Origin: Chytridium lagenaria
Lineage: Eukaryota > Chytridiomycota > Chytridiomycetes > Chytridiales > Chytridiaceae
Reading direction: 5' to 3'
Length of the DNA: 55,204 bases
Assembly: GCA_025449115.1 (NCBI GenBank)
Contig: JAHLKC010000192.1
Coordinates: 1 to 55,204 of the forward strand
Shown piece after piece: positions 30,201 through 42,150 of this stretch (position 1 is the first letter of the stretch; the number at the start of each line of letters is the position of its first letter). The notes under the pieces are model-generated. The model did not search any database and had not been told where the DNA came from. It saw only the letters and a list, made by a program, of their open reading frames with translations. The position numbers and the translations under genes were made by a program.

Positions 30201-31976
30201 GGGGATGGTATGAAGGTAGATAGTTTTATATTTACTCATACATGTGATTTAGTTTCGCGGTCATGCTTATCTTTTTGGCAAATTCTACTCCACCGTCCTC
30301 TTTCTAACTTCTTTTGTAATTTTTATAGGGTCTCTCGGGTGGCGAAAACGACGCCTTTCCATCGGTTAGCTTTATTGACAAATCCGGTGGTTCTCGTCCT
30401 TGATGAACCAACATCGGTAATTACCCAAAACAACCCCTTTCCTTTCGATACTTATACTTCAATTCCCAGGGTCTCGATTCCGCAACAGCCAGCAACCTCA
30501 TCCACCATCTCAAACATCTCGCATCCTCCCAAAACAGAACCATCGTCTGCACTCTCCATCAACCACGTGCAGATTTATTGCCCTTATTCGACTCCATCCT
30601 CTTAATGTCTCGGGGTGGTCGTCTCGTCTTTCAAGGTTCCAGCACAGAGATGATGTGCCACTTTGAGGATCTCGGATACAAGATTCCCGCATTGACGAAT
30701 CCTGCGGATTTCGCTTTAGACATTGCATCGATTGACTGACGGACGCGGACAGAGAGAAAACGTCACGAGATCGAGTGGATGAGATGGTGGATGCTTGGAC
30801 GGCTAAAATCCCGATTCAAGTCGAGTTGGGTACGAACACCTTCCTGCAACACGGTCGTAAAACGATCACCTTCATTTTTCACCAGTCTCTTCATCCTCAC
30901 CAAGCGTATCTTCCTAAACGCCTTTCGTCAACGCATCCACCTCCTCAACCGTCTCATCCAAACATTCTTATTCGCCATCTGCCTGACAGTTTTTTTCACA
31001 CCTCTCCCCAACGACGATCCTACGGCAGTTGTTACAGCTCGCATTGGATTGTTCTCGTTAACGAATCTCATGATCTTTATGGGAATGTTTCCCTGTGTGG
31101 CCATGTTTCCTGGAGAGATTGAGGCTGTGAGGGTTGAGAGGATGGATGCTGGGAAGAGGACGGTCTCAGTTGAAGCGTTTGCACTTGCGTACAGTTTGGT
31201 TGGGTTGCCGTTTGGTATGTTACTTTAATCTTTTTCACCAGTTTTCCATAATCCCTCCTATCTTTATGGACTTTTTGTTCAACTTCCACTTTACCACACT
31301 TTGTGCCTCAATTCCACTGGCTTTTGCTGATTTGTTTTTTATTTAGATGTGTTTTCTGCCATCGCGTTTGCCGTTCTTTCACGTTTCCCCATCGGTCTGC
31401 GCGGCAACCTTTTCGTGAACGCTTTCCTCGTGTTCTCCATGATCAGCGCCGGAGAAAGTATAGGAATGATCCTATGCTCCATCGTAAGAAAAATTTCATT
31501 CAATACCCGCAAAGCTCTCCTGCTGACCAACAACATTTCCAGGTTTCTCGGCGTCCCGGCTTCTCTGTTCAAATGATCAGCACCGTCATCAGTCTCATGA
31601 CGATCATGGGAGGTTTCTACAGGTAAGCCCTCAACATCAAACTTCCACTAACGTAAACACAGTACCTCGATGCCTAGACCTCTCGTTCTTCTCAACAACG
31701 TATCGCTTCTCTCGTACGTTTCTCGCGTTCAAGCCTATATCGAATTCAAGGGTTACAAGATCAATTGTTTAGAGTCGATTGTTGAAAGCATGGGGACTGG
31801 GCAGTGGTGTTCGGGAGAAGACGCGCTGAGGACACTTGGGTTTGATGTCGTGGGAAAAGGGGTTTAGGAATCCACTTGTGGGATGTATTGTAGCGGTGTT
31901 GGCGTATCGGTTTCTTGCGTATGGTGTTGAAAGTGAAATTGTGATGTTTGGAATTAGATTTTATATCCATTTTTGA
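27258..31976 (+). CDS. Full-size ABCG transporter (NBD-TMD-NBD-TMD)
   Basis: The proposed start ATG at 27258 gives MPASTWREGVNVSVAHLSAR. NBD1 (about 27380-28400) has FVLRDVSMEVPGGCLMAL, then after an intron GPSGSGKTTLMNAIAG, YVPQEDHLLPYLTVRETL, GISGGERRRVS and LLLDEPTTGLDAASALHLL, then VSVHQPRSDLF. TMD1 (about 28570-29640) has SVNLFFQAFLSIVFSLIVYV and FFTLFAISSGFFIPI. NBD2 (about 29750-30730) has ATFQPGHLTVILGS, Walker A SSGSGKSTLLQT (broken by one extra base near 29910), GLSGGEKRRLSI, VVLVLDEPTSGLDSATA and CTLHQPRADLLPLFDSIL. TMD2 (about 30850-31970) ends FYIHF*. This forward, duplicated order matches the YOL075C-type full-size ABCG proteins of fungi. Acceptor and donor sites are consistent with about a dozen short introns. 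Several frame changes (for example 28230, 28680, 29910, 31860) look like indels. Substrate unknown. Confidence 0.85.
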
Positions 31977-32688
31977 TTGAGAATATTGCTCAAATATCTA
32001 ATAAAACTTTTATAATAAAAATGTGTGCTTCTTTTGACTTGCTTCTTCTCTCACGCACGCTCATGAACAGAAAGCGATGAGAACAGAGGTCATGCCAAAC
32101 AAAACCACGTCAACGCGACACGGAAAATAGACGTGTTCATGGCAGTGACGTATAAATACACGTGTTTCATAATTTAAGGGGAAGAGTCAATTTACACATT
32201 ATGCAAGACGGCAGAGTTTTCCCTTATCAGTGTAACAGCCGTACGACAGTGTAAGACGAGCACGAGAGAAGAAAAGAGAAAGAGAAGGAGAAGAGGACAA
32301 ATTGGGCTTTCAAAAAGTCGTAAAAAGACACGTTTATATTTTTATCACTTTTTTTATTTTGCTCAGAAAAAAGAAAGACCGAGATACGACCAAATATTAC
32401 AAAAAAGACAAGAAAAAGAAGGGCAGAGGAGCATTCATGAAAGACAATCACTTGAAGATGCCGTCTTTCAAATCCACTACTGCACACACACACACAAAAT
32501 GGACCCGTCATCATAAACTTTGAAAAGAAAATAAGCTGTACTAAATGATTCTTCATGGGTCCTTGCTTAAAGGCGTCCCCGTAAGTAGGAAAACACACAG
32601 TGAAGAGATTGAGACAGGGAATTGTAGACCAATAAAAACAATTGAACAAAACAAAAAGCAACACAACCAAAAACCATCCATCCATCAA
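31977..32688. other. Intergenic between convergent genes
   Basis: The ABCG gene (plus) and the KCH gene (minus) converge here. The stretch contains A-rich tracts and no supported gene. Confidence 0.5.
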
Positions 32689-34947
32689 TCAATATCTCTC
32701 CCTATTCGACTGTGGTGGAGCTCTCGCCTGTCCACCCCCACCTTGCGCACTCCCACCCCTATACCCTCCATACCCCCCTGCGAACCCCCCACTGATCCCC
32801 ATGATCACTCCCCGCCTCACTCCCGGCATACCTCATCTGCGGTGGCGCTCCCTGCGGTGGCGCTCCTTGCGGCGTCATCGCCCTCGGCGCACCCTGCGGA
32901 GGCCCCTGATACGCTCTATTCGACATAGGCGGTGCCCCCTGCGCAAACTCTGAGAAATTCGGTGACGTGCTCCTCATGGGCGGTGGTAACGGTGCACCCT
33001 GTCCGTAAGGCATATTCGGCGCTCCATACCCCCATTGCGGATTATGCGGGCGATACCCACCTTGCATAGGGGTGGGGTTGTAGGGTTGGCGGTTAGGTCC
33101 AGGTCCAGAGGGTGGTGGACCGCCCCTGTAAGGTGCGCCACCGTAATCCGATGACGTGTCACTGAACCCGGATGGTTGCGGCATAGGTGGCGCGTACCCC
33201 CATACCGAGGCCCTCCATAATTATTGGGCGCGTATACAGTTGATCCCCCAAACTCACTCTTTGCATACCCGTCTCCACCGCTGGTTCCAATGGTACTCCC
33301 CTTCATGACGGGTGCGTCGAGATCCACATCGATATCAGGGAGTGTGGGACGTTGTGTGAGACCGAGAGGTGCGGCAACGTTGCGGTTGTCACCGTATTCA
33401 GAGGTGGAATCGGATTGACCGTCAACGGCGGAACCGGCTCCACGACGACGCATTATTTGAGCGCGTTCGATTTCAGCGAGTTCGGCACGTCGAGCTTCCT
33501 CGGTACGTTTGCGGGATTTTTTGCGGAGGAGTTCGCCGATACTGGGAAGAGGAGAGTGAGTTGGGGAAAAGGAGGGATAGAAAAAGGTTCAAGCCAGGGA
33601 GTGACAATAGTGGAGAGGAAAAGAAGAAGGGCTTTGAAAGAGCAGAACAATAAAAAAATAAACTTAAGAGATAAAATCAAAAAAGGGTAATAATTAAATA
33701 AAGAGACTTACCGTTTATCAATCTTATGGCAACAATACTCCTTCAAATTGCCTCTAATGACACAAAGCAGCGGGATATAAATAAAGAACGCCGTCACCAA
33801 ACTAAAGAACGAGATGGCGAAAATCAGGATAGAGAGGAGAGAGAGGTACAGCAGGAGACGGGCGACCGCATCGGTTTTCGGGTTGGTCAAGAAAGCTCCA
33901 AGAAGTTGAAGTAAAGCCCGTTCTCCAGTTTCTTCTTTGAACTTGATCAAAAAGTCGACCAAGTTGACTGTAATGATCAGTTGACGTGGGAATTCGGCAA
34001 AGAGGAGACGTTTCCTGTAATACAAGGGTAAGTTAATATAAGTAAGAGAGAGAGGGTGCAGATGGATCGTAGGACTGGCCGCAAGAATAATTGCAGTATT
34101 AAGAATAATAATATAATGGGTTCCAATAATCCTGTTTTTTTACAAGTTGCCAAAAGCAACTAAGTGAGGAAAATAGATTAAGTCGCCTTCGGCCAATAGT
34201 AGTCACATCCAAAAAATCAAAAAATAAATACATCGCCTCCGGCAAAGATTCACAGAAAGAATACGCACCATCCCTTAAACTGGAAGAAGACAAAAAAGGC
34301 CAAAATATCAATAGTTCTCCTCGAGTTCTGAATTTGACAGAAAAGGCAATAATGCGCATAACTCCTCAAGACGTAATACCGATAGGCAATAGGGCTCGTA
34401 AAACTATACGAGATATCTCTTGACTTGATAATAATTTGTGCCTTTCTCCAGTCAATAAAGAGCAAGATAAAACTGATCAAGACGGAAGAAATAATCAGGT
34501 AAGGACGGATGGTTTGTGGGAGGAATTTCTTGAGATCAGAGTCTCTTCCGCAAGAGTTGAGGGAGAAGCTGTTGTTGTTGTTGTCGCAGGATTTTGTGGA
34601 AATGTTTTGGATAATGAGGGAGGCGATAAGGATGTCGTTCATGTAGACGACAATGGATTTGAGGGTGAGGAGGAACACTCCGGCGTAAGCGATTTTGCGC
34701 CATAAGCTGTCTTCAATCTAAGATGAAAGTTGGATGTCATAAGTTAGAATAGTCCGAAATCGTTCTTCTGTCAATGTCCATATCCTCATGCATCCGCCCT
34801 CGTCTCGATAAGATCTCCAACCTTGTTCCCCAAAAACAGCAAAGATATTGAACCACAGATACTCACAAAGTCGTCGACATCAATGTAATCAAACTTGTGG
34901 TCAGCAATCTCCTCTCTCTTCCATTTCGCCTTTTCGCAACAAGGCAT
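32689..34947 (-). CDS. KCH/PRM6-family potassium transport membrane protein
   Basis: The start MPCCEKAKWKREEIADHKFD at 34947 is the characteristic N-terminus of fungal KCH1/PRM6 proteins. Exons: 34947-34867, 34717-34269, 34014-33712 and 33541-32689, all with GT-AG borders and consistent phase. Family blocks seen are AGVFLLTLKSIVVYMNDILI, SVLISFILLFIDWRKAQIII, SPIAYRYYVLRSYAHYC, TIDILAFFVFFQFKGW, KRLLFAEFPRQLI and the last hydrophobic pair ending FIYIPLLCVIRG. After the membrane region come a basic helix (RKKSRKRTEEARRAELAEIE) and a long Gly/Pro/Gln-rich cytosolic tail ending in AGGYGGYRGG and NRERY*. One frame change is needed near 33190 and one near 32790. In yeast the family mediates low-affinity potassium uptake linked to calcium signalling. 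The long tail here is unusual. Confidence 0.85.
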
Positions 34948-35625
34948 GACTGTCCGGTTGATCGGTTGGGATGGTTAAAGGTGTGGTGGTAGTAGTTGTA
35001 AAAGACAGGGAACCAACGGAACAGGTAGACAGATGTCAAAGGTAAAGATATCTACGGATCCAGCCGTTGAATCCTCTCCTTTCTTCCTTTTCTCTCCTAT
35101 CTGTTAATAAAGGTCTTGCCGTTCTTTCCTTGTAGCAATTGTCCGTCCCAAACTCAACTCCCTTGGCTATACTCTCTTTATCGTCTGTTGTTGATCCAGC
35201 AGGTTCGTATGTGTGTGTGACTGTGGGAAAGAAAGGACTACTGTTGTGTTGTGTGTATGAATGACGCTGATGAATGTTGAAAGGACGATAAAAGGTAATT
35301 TGACTGATGAATACTGATGCTGATGGATATACGGATTTAATGGGATGATGGGATGATTGATGCTTGATTATTGATGATGGAATGATGGAATGGTGGGATG
35401 ATGGGATGATGGGGTGATGGGATGACAGGACAGACGTATGATGGATGGATGCAGATGACGGTCTCCAGCGATGACCGAAATCCTTGACCTTCCCCTTGAA
35501 GATTAAATTTAATGTGGACAGGATGTAGTACAAAGAAATTCCAATGAAAAAATTCCTTTTTTTAAACTGATTGTTACACAACAACATTTCTTTATTTTTA
35601 TTTATTTTTTGATTTTGATTTTGAT
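34948..35625. other. Divergent intergenic region with a GATGG-type microsatellite
   Basis: Lies between the KCH gene (minus) and the ankyrin gene (plus). Positions about 35335-35430 are a degenerate TGGGATGA/TGATGGAA simple repeat. The long minus-strand open frame across it is built from that repeat. Confidence 0.6.
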
Positions 35626-36901
35626 GTGATGCCACCGTCAACGACATCAGACCGCATCCAACCTCTACACCTGTGGCCGCTGGAGATACGACGCTCCATC
35701 CTGCGCTTCACAAACGACTTGGAACTCGCCATCAAGCTCGAGTGCATCTGGGCATACCTTCCATCCCTCTATCCAACCAACCCTTTACTCTCCTTCAACG
35801 CCATCGATTCCAACCTCTCCTTGTTTCCTGTATCAACCTTCCTATCACGCACTAGGATCACGGGTGTCTACAATGCCCACCCCATATACATGTCGGAGTA
35901 TGTGGTACTATTGTCCAATTTCTCCGACCTTACTGTTGCCTGGCTAGTTCGCTTTGGCCCCGTTCAGTGGGACTTTCAATGCACCACGGAGATGGCAACA
36001 AAGGGCCGCTTGAATATCATCCGCATGCTTCACGACATCGGCTCCAACACTTTCACCACCGGAGCAATGGATAAAGGCACCTTGGATGTTGTGCGATTTC
36101 TGCATGAGAATCGCACAGAGGGGTGTTCAGTTTTTGCAATGTACCATGCAGCCTGGAAGGGCGACTTTAAACTCGTCCAATTCTTACATGAAAACTACAA
36201 AGAATGCTGCACAGAAGACGCCATGGATACCGCAGCTGAAAAAGGATACATCGACATTGTCCGCTTTCTCCATCAACATCGAACGGAGGGCTGCACATCT
36301 CGTGCGATGGATATGGCGGCATCCCATGGACATCTTGACGTTGTTCGGTTTCTCCATCAACATCGAACGGAGGGCTGCACATCTGATGCGATGGATATGG
36401 CGGTATACCATGGACATCTTGACGTTGTTCGGTTTCTTCATCAACATGGAACAGAAGATTAACCCTTAAAGCGATAGATACAGCAGCCGCCAATGGGTAT
36501 CTGGCAATTGCTCGGTTTTTGATTGAACACTGAACAGAAGGGTCTACGGATTCCGCCATGATCGAAGCGTCATATGCGGGTCATACTGATGTTGTAAAGC
36601 TTTTAGTTGAGCATCGAAAAGAAGTGTGTCTGGGGCTTCTGTTGAGCACGGCCGCGCGGGTGGGTGCCTTGATCTCGTAAATTTCTTTCGCGAGTATGTG
36701 GTGGAGGAGGATATGGTTGAGGCTTTAATTAGAGTTTTGAGGATTAAAAGGCAAGTTGACGTGGGGGTTTATTTGATTTCGCAAATTTCGAGATCCACGG
36801 CCGAGGAAATGATTAAGAAGGTGATATTGGATGGGACTGCACGAGTAGTGGGATACTTCAAGGAGATTTGGACGGCCTGCGGATATGAGTGGGTTGAATA
36901 A
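35626..36901 (+). CDS. Ankyrin-repeat protein A (paralogue of the 42094 gene), frame-broken
   Basis: The start MMPPSTTSDRIQPL leads into an F-box-like segment (LWPLEIRRSILRFTNDLELA) and then ankyrin repeats of the form DVVRFLHENRTEGC-AMDMAA-GHL. After a clean 278-codon frame, TAA at 36460 interrupts. The repeats continue in the next frame (TLKAIDTAAANGYLAIARFL) with an in-frame TGA at about 36531, where CGA (Arg) would be expected. They continue in the third frame from about 36640 (GRAGGCLDLVNFFREYVVEE) to GYEWVE* at 36901. The C-terminal segment (VDVGVYLISQISRSTAEEMI) matches the end of the paralogue. Function is probably protein-protein interaction. Given the error pattern of the window it could be intact in the organism, or a true young pseudogene. 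The TGA is a substitution, which an indel does not explain. Confidence 0.7.
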
Positions 36902-37430
36902 ATGCCAATTGTTGGCGCATGTCCTTTTTCTTTGCTTTTTCAGTGTTGTTGAAAGATTGAGATGCAGTTTCTTTGCGAATACGATGCCTCCAAGCAAACC
37001 TTTGCATTGGTCGATGAAGCACATCATACTCGACGCTTTCAGAACTTGAATAAATAAACCATTTATCCAACATTAATAGCCGAGCTGTCTCCCTAAGACA
37101 GTGCCAAGTTCGCGTCCACAGAGCACGTCTGCAACGCGTCCATATATTAAGGAAGAAAAAAACAACTGACGGTCTTAAATCAAACCCAGAACAAACACAC
37201 AAGAACGGGCCAGAGATTAACGACTGGAATGATGGGGGTTCGATGGGATGTCCCGATGTGTTGAAGGAATTCGAGTTGGTGAAGTTCGGGAGAATTACTT
37301 GAAGATGGTGACTGATCTTGACATTTTTTAGAGTTGTTCAAGCATGACGATGGGGTCGATAGGGACATTGATGTCGCCCGCTTCATCCATCATCCAAAGC
37401 ACCATGCAACGATCCATGTGTCCATCACGC
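36902..37430. other. Intergenic upstream of the biotin gene
   Basis: No gene supported. The open frames here are shadows. An ATG at 37344 is in frame with the next gene and is an alternative start. Confidence 0.5.
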
Positions 37431-39993
37431 ATGCAGCTCCGTGCTTTCCTCACTTTCACCCCATCACCTCTTTCCTTCCGTCCACAAACCCGATCCCACA
37501 CCACCTCCCACCTCCATCCCAAAGAAGGCAACATTCTTCCAACGCTCCCCATCTTTCAAATCTTTGCGGCAAACACCGATGTTGGCAAAACCATCTTCTC
37601 CACGGCTCTGTGCAAATATGCGATCCGATCGTCGGATAAGGAATTCAAATCACAGAGTTTTTATTTGAAGCCCGTGCAGACGGGGTTTCCTGTGGATTCG
37701 GATGCGAGGTGATTGTGAGCATTGGTTTTGGAGTAGTTAATAATGTTGGAGCAGACATGTGAAGACTTTTTCGCCAGAGACAAGAGCGGAGGTGTTGTTT
37801 ACTTACAAGGATCCGTTGTCGCCGCATATGACGGCCATCATTGTAGGTTGCTAAATGTTTGAGTAATGCGCTCATCCGTTCTTTTATTATAGGAAAACCG
37901 TATGATCACGGATGATGCTTTACTTCAAGCCATCAGGAATCATATCGACGATACCCATCGTACAACCATCTCAGAGTACCTTGACTCTATCCTCTTTATC
38001 GAAACCGCAGGAGGTATATATCCTCTCCCCACATTTCGCCTTTTCATTTGAAGCCATTAACTCATCATTAAAATACCAGGCGTCCACTCTCCATCCCCAT
38101 CCGGTACCTCCCAATCCCACGCGTACCGCCCTCTCCGCCTTCCCACCATCCTCATCGGCGACTCCAAGCTGGGCGGCATCTCCACAACCCTCACCTCTGC
38201 CGACTCCCTCCTCCTTCAAGGCTACGACATCCCCCTCATACTCCTCTTTTCCGACCCCCTCTATGATAACGCTACCATGATAAGTCGTCACCTCCCAACC
38301 TCAAAAGTCATTACCATCCCACGTCCACCCGCGAAACCCCAAAACGACCCACGGCTGGACGCGACCAACATGATGGTATATTACGATGACGCGATCGTCA
38401 GGGACAGGATGGAAGAAGCCGTGATGCTTCTCAAAGAATGGCATGGTCGCAGAATCGAAAGGTTGCGTGACTTATCCACAACCGCCCAACAAAAACTCTG
38501 GTGGCCTTTCACCCAACACCAAACCGTTCAACGAACCACTGTCATTGATTCCGCATACGGCGATCGTTTCTCCTGTTTCGAAAACACTGACATTAATCCA
38601 TCCAAGAACCTTTTCGACGCCTGCGCATCATGGTGGACCCAAACCGTCGGTCACGCAAACCCTCGTCTCGTCATGGCTATGGCTCAAGCCGCCGGTCGAT
38701 ACGGTCACGTCATGTTCCCTGAATGCGCGCATGAACCCGCCGTATCGTTATCTGAGGCGCTTCTTGACACCGTCGGGAAAGGTTGGGGCGGTAGAGTGTT
38801 TTTCTCGGATGATGGATCGACGGCTGTGGAGGTGGCGTTGAAAATGGCGTTTAGGATGACGGAGAGTGGGAGAGAGGTTGAGGTTGTAGGCGTTGATGGA
38901 GGGTATCATGGAGATACCATTGGGGCGATGAATGCGTGTAGTCCCAATGCGTTTAACGAAAAGGTGGAATGGTATAGGCCGCAGGGGTTGTGGTTTTCGC
39001 CGCCCACGGTGGCGTGTAAGGATGGGAAATATAGGATTCGGTTACCCGACGGAATGGCAAGTGAGGACGTGACGTTGGAATTTGAGAATCTGGATGCTGT
39101 TATTTCTCCAACACGTCGGGATCCTTCCAACGATGAATCATCGGCTCGTCTTACAAAAATCTACAGCGCTCATATCTCGTCGACCCTCGATGCTGCCGGA
39201 AAGCAAGGACGGACATTTGGAGCCGTCCTCATTGAACCGTTAATAATGGGTGCCGGTGGTATGATCATGGTTGACCCTGTTTTCCAACGCACCCTCATCG
39301 ATACCTGCCGATCCCGTGGCATGTCGGTCATCTTTGACGAAGTCTTTACGGGTCTCTACCGTCTCGGCAACCACGCCTCCGTCGGAGTCAGCATTCTCAA
39401 TCGACACCCCGATATCGCGTGTTTTGCGAAATCCTTAACGGGCGGCATGGTACCCATGGCGGTGACTGTGGCGAGTGAGAAGGTGTTTGAAGGGTTTAAA
39501 GGTGATGGGAAGTTGATGGCGTTGTTGCATGGACATAGTTACACGGCGCATCCTGTTGGATGTGCCGTTGCGAGGGAGAGTTTGAGGATGTATGAGGAGA
39601 TGGGGGAGAGTGGTCTTGGGAGGGATGTGTGGGATAAAGAGATTGTGGATGAGATTTCGAGGTTGAAGGGAGTAGAAGGAGTTGTGTCGATGGGGACGGT
39701 GTTGGCGGTGGAGTTGAAGGCGAGTCAAAAAGGTAATTTTTTTATCCTTAGTTTTTAAATATACTTATTTCGTGTATGTATAATATTTAGGATACGCGTC
39801 ATCTGCTAGCGCGTTTGTGTGCGGGAAACTAAGGACTGGAAGTGCGTCGACTAACGGGACCCAGCATGAAGGTGGAGTCTTTTGTCGTCCACTTGGTAAC
39901 GTGGTGTACCTTATGTCCTCCTTGACCACCCCTTCTCATGAAGCCCAATCTGTGCTTTCCGCTTTGAAAACTGAGCTATCTCTTTTGAAATAA
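37431..39993 (+). CDS. Bifunctional dethiobiotin synthetase / DAPA aminotransferase
   Basis: Catalyses two successive steps of biotin synthesis: transamination of 8-amino-7-oxononanoate to DAPA with SAM as donor, and ATP-dependent closure to dethiobiotin. Exons: 37431-37708, 37755-37842, 37893-38013, 38080-39732 and 39791-39993. The N-terminal half is BioD-like, with P-loop FAANTDVGKT, ETAGGVHSPSPSG and ILIGDSKLGGISTT. The C-terminal half is BioA-like, with LWWPFTQHQ, DGGYHGDTIGAM, VIFDEVFTGLYRLG and PLP lysine motif CFAKSLTGGMVPMA, ending RPLGNVVYLM. The start at 37431 (MQLRAFLTF) gives an Arg/Ser/Thr-rich, acid-poor leader resembling a mitochondrial presequence. An in-frame ATG at 37344 is the alternative. 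The fused order matches plant BIO3-BIO1 and fungal BioDA proteins. The reading frame is intact, unlike most neighbours. Confidence 0.95.
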
Positions 39994-40590
39994 ATATGAC
40001 GGTGTTTGTTTTTTTTGAATATGGGCACCTATGATGCACTTTCGATAAGAATGACGATTAAGACTCTTATAAAGTGGCGTAACTTTGTGTACTTTCATAC
40101 GCATGCATATCATGGTACTTTGTAAGGCTTTTTGAAGCTGCGAACGGGACATAGAGATGGGAATGGGAGCTAACGCGTTGTTGACGTTGCTGTTTAGAGA
40201 GAGGAGGATCACGGTGTTAATGTGGGTAGTCTGACCCAATGGGCTACGAGGCGCTTTGCTCATGTCTTGACGCCTCTTCATATGTTTTCGCGGGCATAAT
40301 TAAGTGGAAATGTTCACCTAATGAAGATGCGATTCACAACCAATAATTTTATACAGCTTTAATTAGTAACGCCTGAGAGTCGACCGTTGCGTTGAAGAGC
40401 CTTGAGGATACATGGAAAATAGTTAATTGGAGGATGGTTGTGAGGACTCGGGGAAGGAGATGGGGGTTGACAGTTTGCGGATAAAGTGCTGGGGAAGGTT
40501 GTTTCAATGGTAACACTATTAAAGGTGGTATTGAACAGCGGTCGCAACGGACTTTTTTTTATTATTGCTTTTCGATGCTGAGATACGCGT
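39994..40590. other. Intergenic between convergent genes
   Basis: The biotin gene (plus) and ankyrin gene B (minus) converge. No gene is supported. Confidence 0.5.
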
Positions 40591-40593
40591 CAT

Positions 40594-42094
40594 CTATCGC
40601 GTGCGGAAGAACTTTGCACACGATTTTGTTCTTGGTCCATTGGCAAGTGCCATTCTTTCATCCCTACTTTGTTCCGCAGACGGCACTTTCAACAAGTATT
40701 CCACCAAATACTCATCACCCTCCTCCCGTGCAGTACGGATCATTTCATCAACTACCGACTTTTCAATCCGCGACATCAAATACACGCCAACACTCACTTA
40801 TTCTCTCCCCTGCACAGCTCAGCTTGCTTCAACGCTTCCACCACGCTCCCCTCCCTTCGATTTTCGCACAAAAACTTCACAACCTCCAAATGCCCATACC
40901 GAGCAGCACGATTTAACGCCTGTTGAGAACACCCCTCAGTTCGATGTTCATGCAAATACTTAACCACCTCGACATAACCCCACTCGCTGCGCTGTTCATA
41001 GCTTCCACTGTACACCCTTCCCTTCGGTTTTCGTGCAGAAATCTAACGACTTCAAGATTCCCAGCAGCTGCGGCCCCATCCATCGCTTCCATCGTACAAC
41101 CTTCCGAGCGGTTTTCGTGAAGAAAGCGAACTGTATCGATACTCGCTGTCTCTGCCGCTCCATCCAGGGCGTCAGTGGTGCATCCTTCTGTGCGATGCTC
41201 ATGTAGAAACTGAACGACCGGCAAATAACCCGAAATAGCAGCTTGGTTCATCGCTCCCTTCGTACATCCTTCAACGCGATTCTCGTGTAGATACTGCACG
41301 ACAGTGAGGTAACCGGATCTAGCTGCTTCGTCCATGGCGCTGGTTGTGCAGCCTTCGGTTCGATTTTCGTGAAGGAATTTCACAATCTCCAAGTGTCCGG
41401 CTGCTGCTGCTCCGTCCATTGCTGCCGTTGTGCAGCCTTCTTTCCGGTTCTCGTGAAGAAATTTAACAATGGCAAAGAAGCCTCCTGCTGCGGCTTTATC
41501 CATCGCGATCGTGGTACAGCCCTCTCTTCGATTCTCATGTAAGTATTGGAGGAGTTCTAGGTTTCCGGTCACGGCTGCCTTATTCATCGCAAATTCTGTA
41601 CAGCCCTCCCTTCGATTCTCATGCAAAAACCGGACAACATCTAACGTAGCTGTGTTCATGGTTGCGGTGGTGAATGTGTCAGAGCCAATCTCGTGAAGCA
41701 TGCGGATAACGTCCAAGCGGCCCCTTGATGCCAATTCGATGGTACATTGATGATTCCATCGGAAGGGGCCGAAGCGATTTAGCCAAGCGATGGTAAGATT
41801 GGTAAATTTCGGTAAAGTGACAATGTAAAAGCACTCAGCAGCTGCAATGGGTAGGTTAACGCCAGGAATTATAGTACGTGAAAGGTGGGTTGAGACTGGG
41901 AAGAAGGGAGTTTCGGAGTCGATAGAGTTGAAGGAGAGTAAAGGCTTAAACGGATGAAGTGAGGGAAGGTTAAGCCATATGGACTCGAGCTTGATGGCGA
42001 GTTCGAGATCTCCCGTGTAGTGTAGGATCGAGCGCCGAATCTCGAGCGGGAACGGGAAGAGAGGTTGAATCCGTTCAGATGTGGATGGTTGCAT
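40594..42094 (-). CDS. Ankyrin-repeat protein B, inverted paralogue of protein A
   Basis: The start MQPSTSERIQPL (42094) aligns with the start of protein A. An upstream in-frame ATG at 42115 is less likely. The F-box-like block FPLEIRRSILHYTGDLELA is followed by TWLN/AWLNRFGPFRW-type linker and at least nine ankyrin repeats with HENRREGCT-AMDGAA-GHLEVV. The frame is clean from 42094 to about 40990. Two one-base changes (about 40990 and about 40800) are then needed to continue through EVVKYLHEHRTEGC, EVVKFLCENRREGS and the terminal block VGVYLMSRIEKSVVDEMI, ending at 40594. The pair share domain order and C-terminal segment, so they are duplicates. The role is probably recognition or scaffold. 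Its ATG lies only 56 bp from that of the divergent CBP80 gene. Confidence 0.8.
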
Positions 42095-42150
42095 GGATTG
42101 CTGGGGTTGTCTCAAAAAAATTAAAATCCAAAACCATCATCGAGGAGCGC

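Noticed and set aside
35036..35647. 203-codon minus-strand open frame
   Set aside because: Much of it is Ser/His/Ile low complexity from the TGGGATGA microsatellite. It overlaps the intergenic region and the start of the ankyrin gene.
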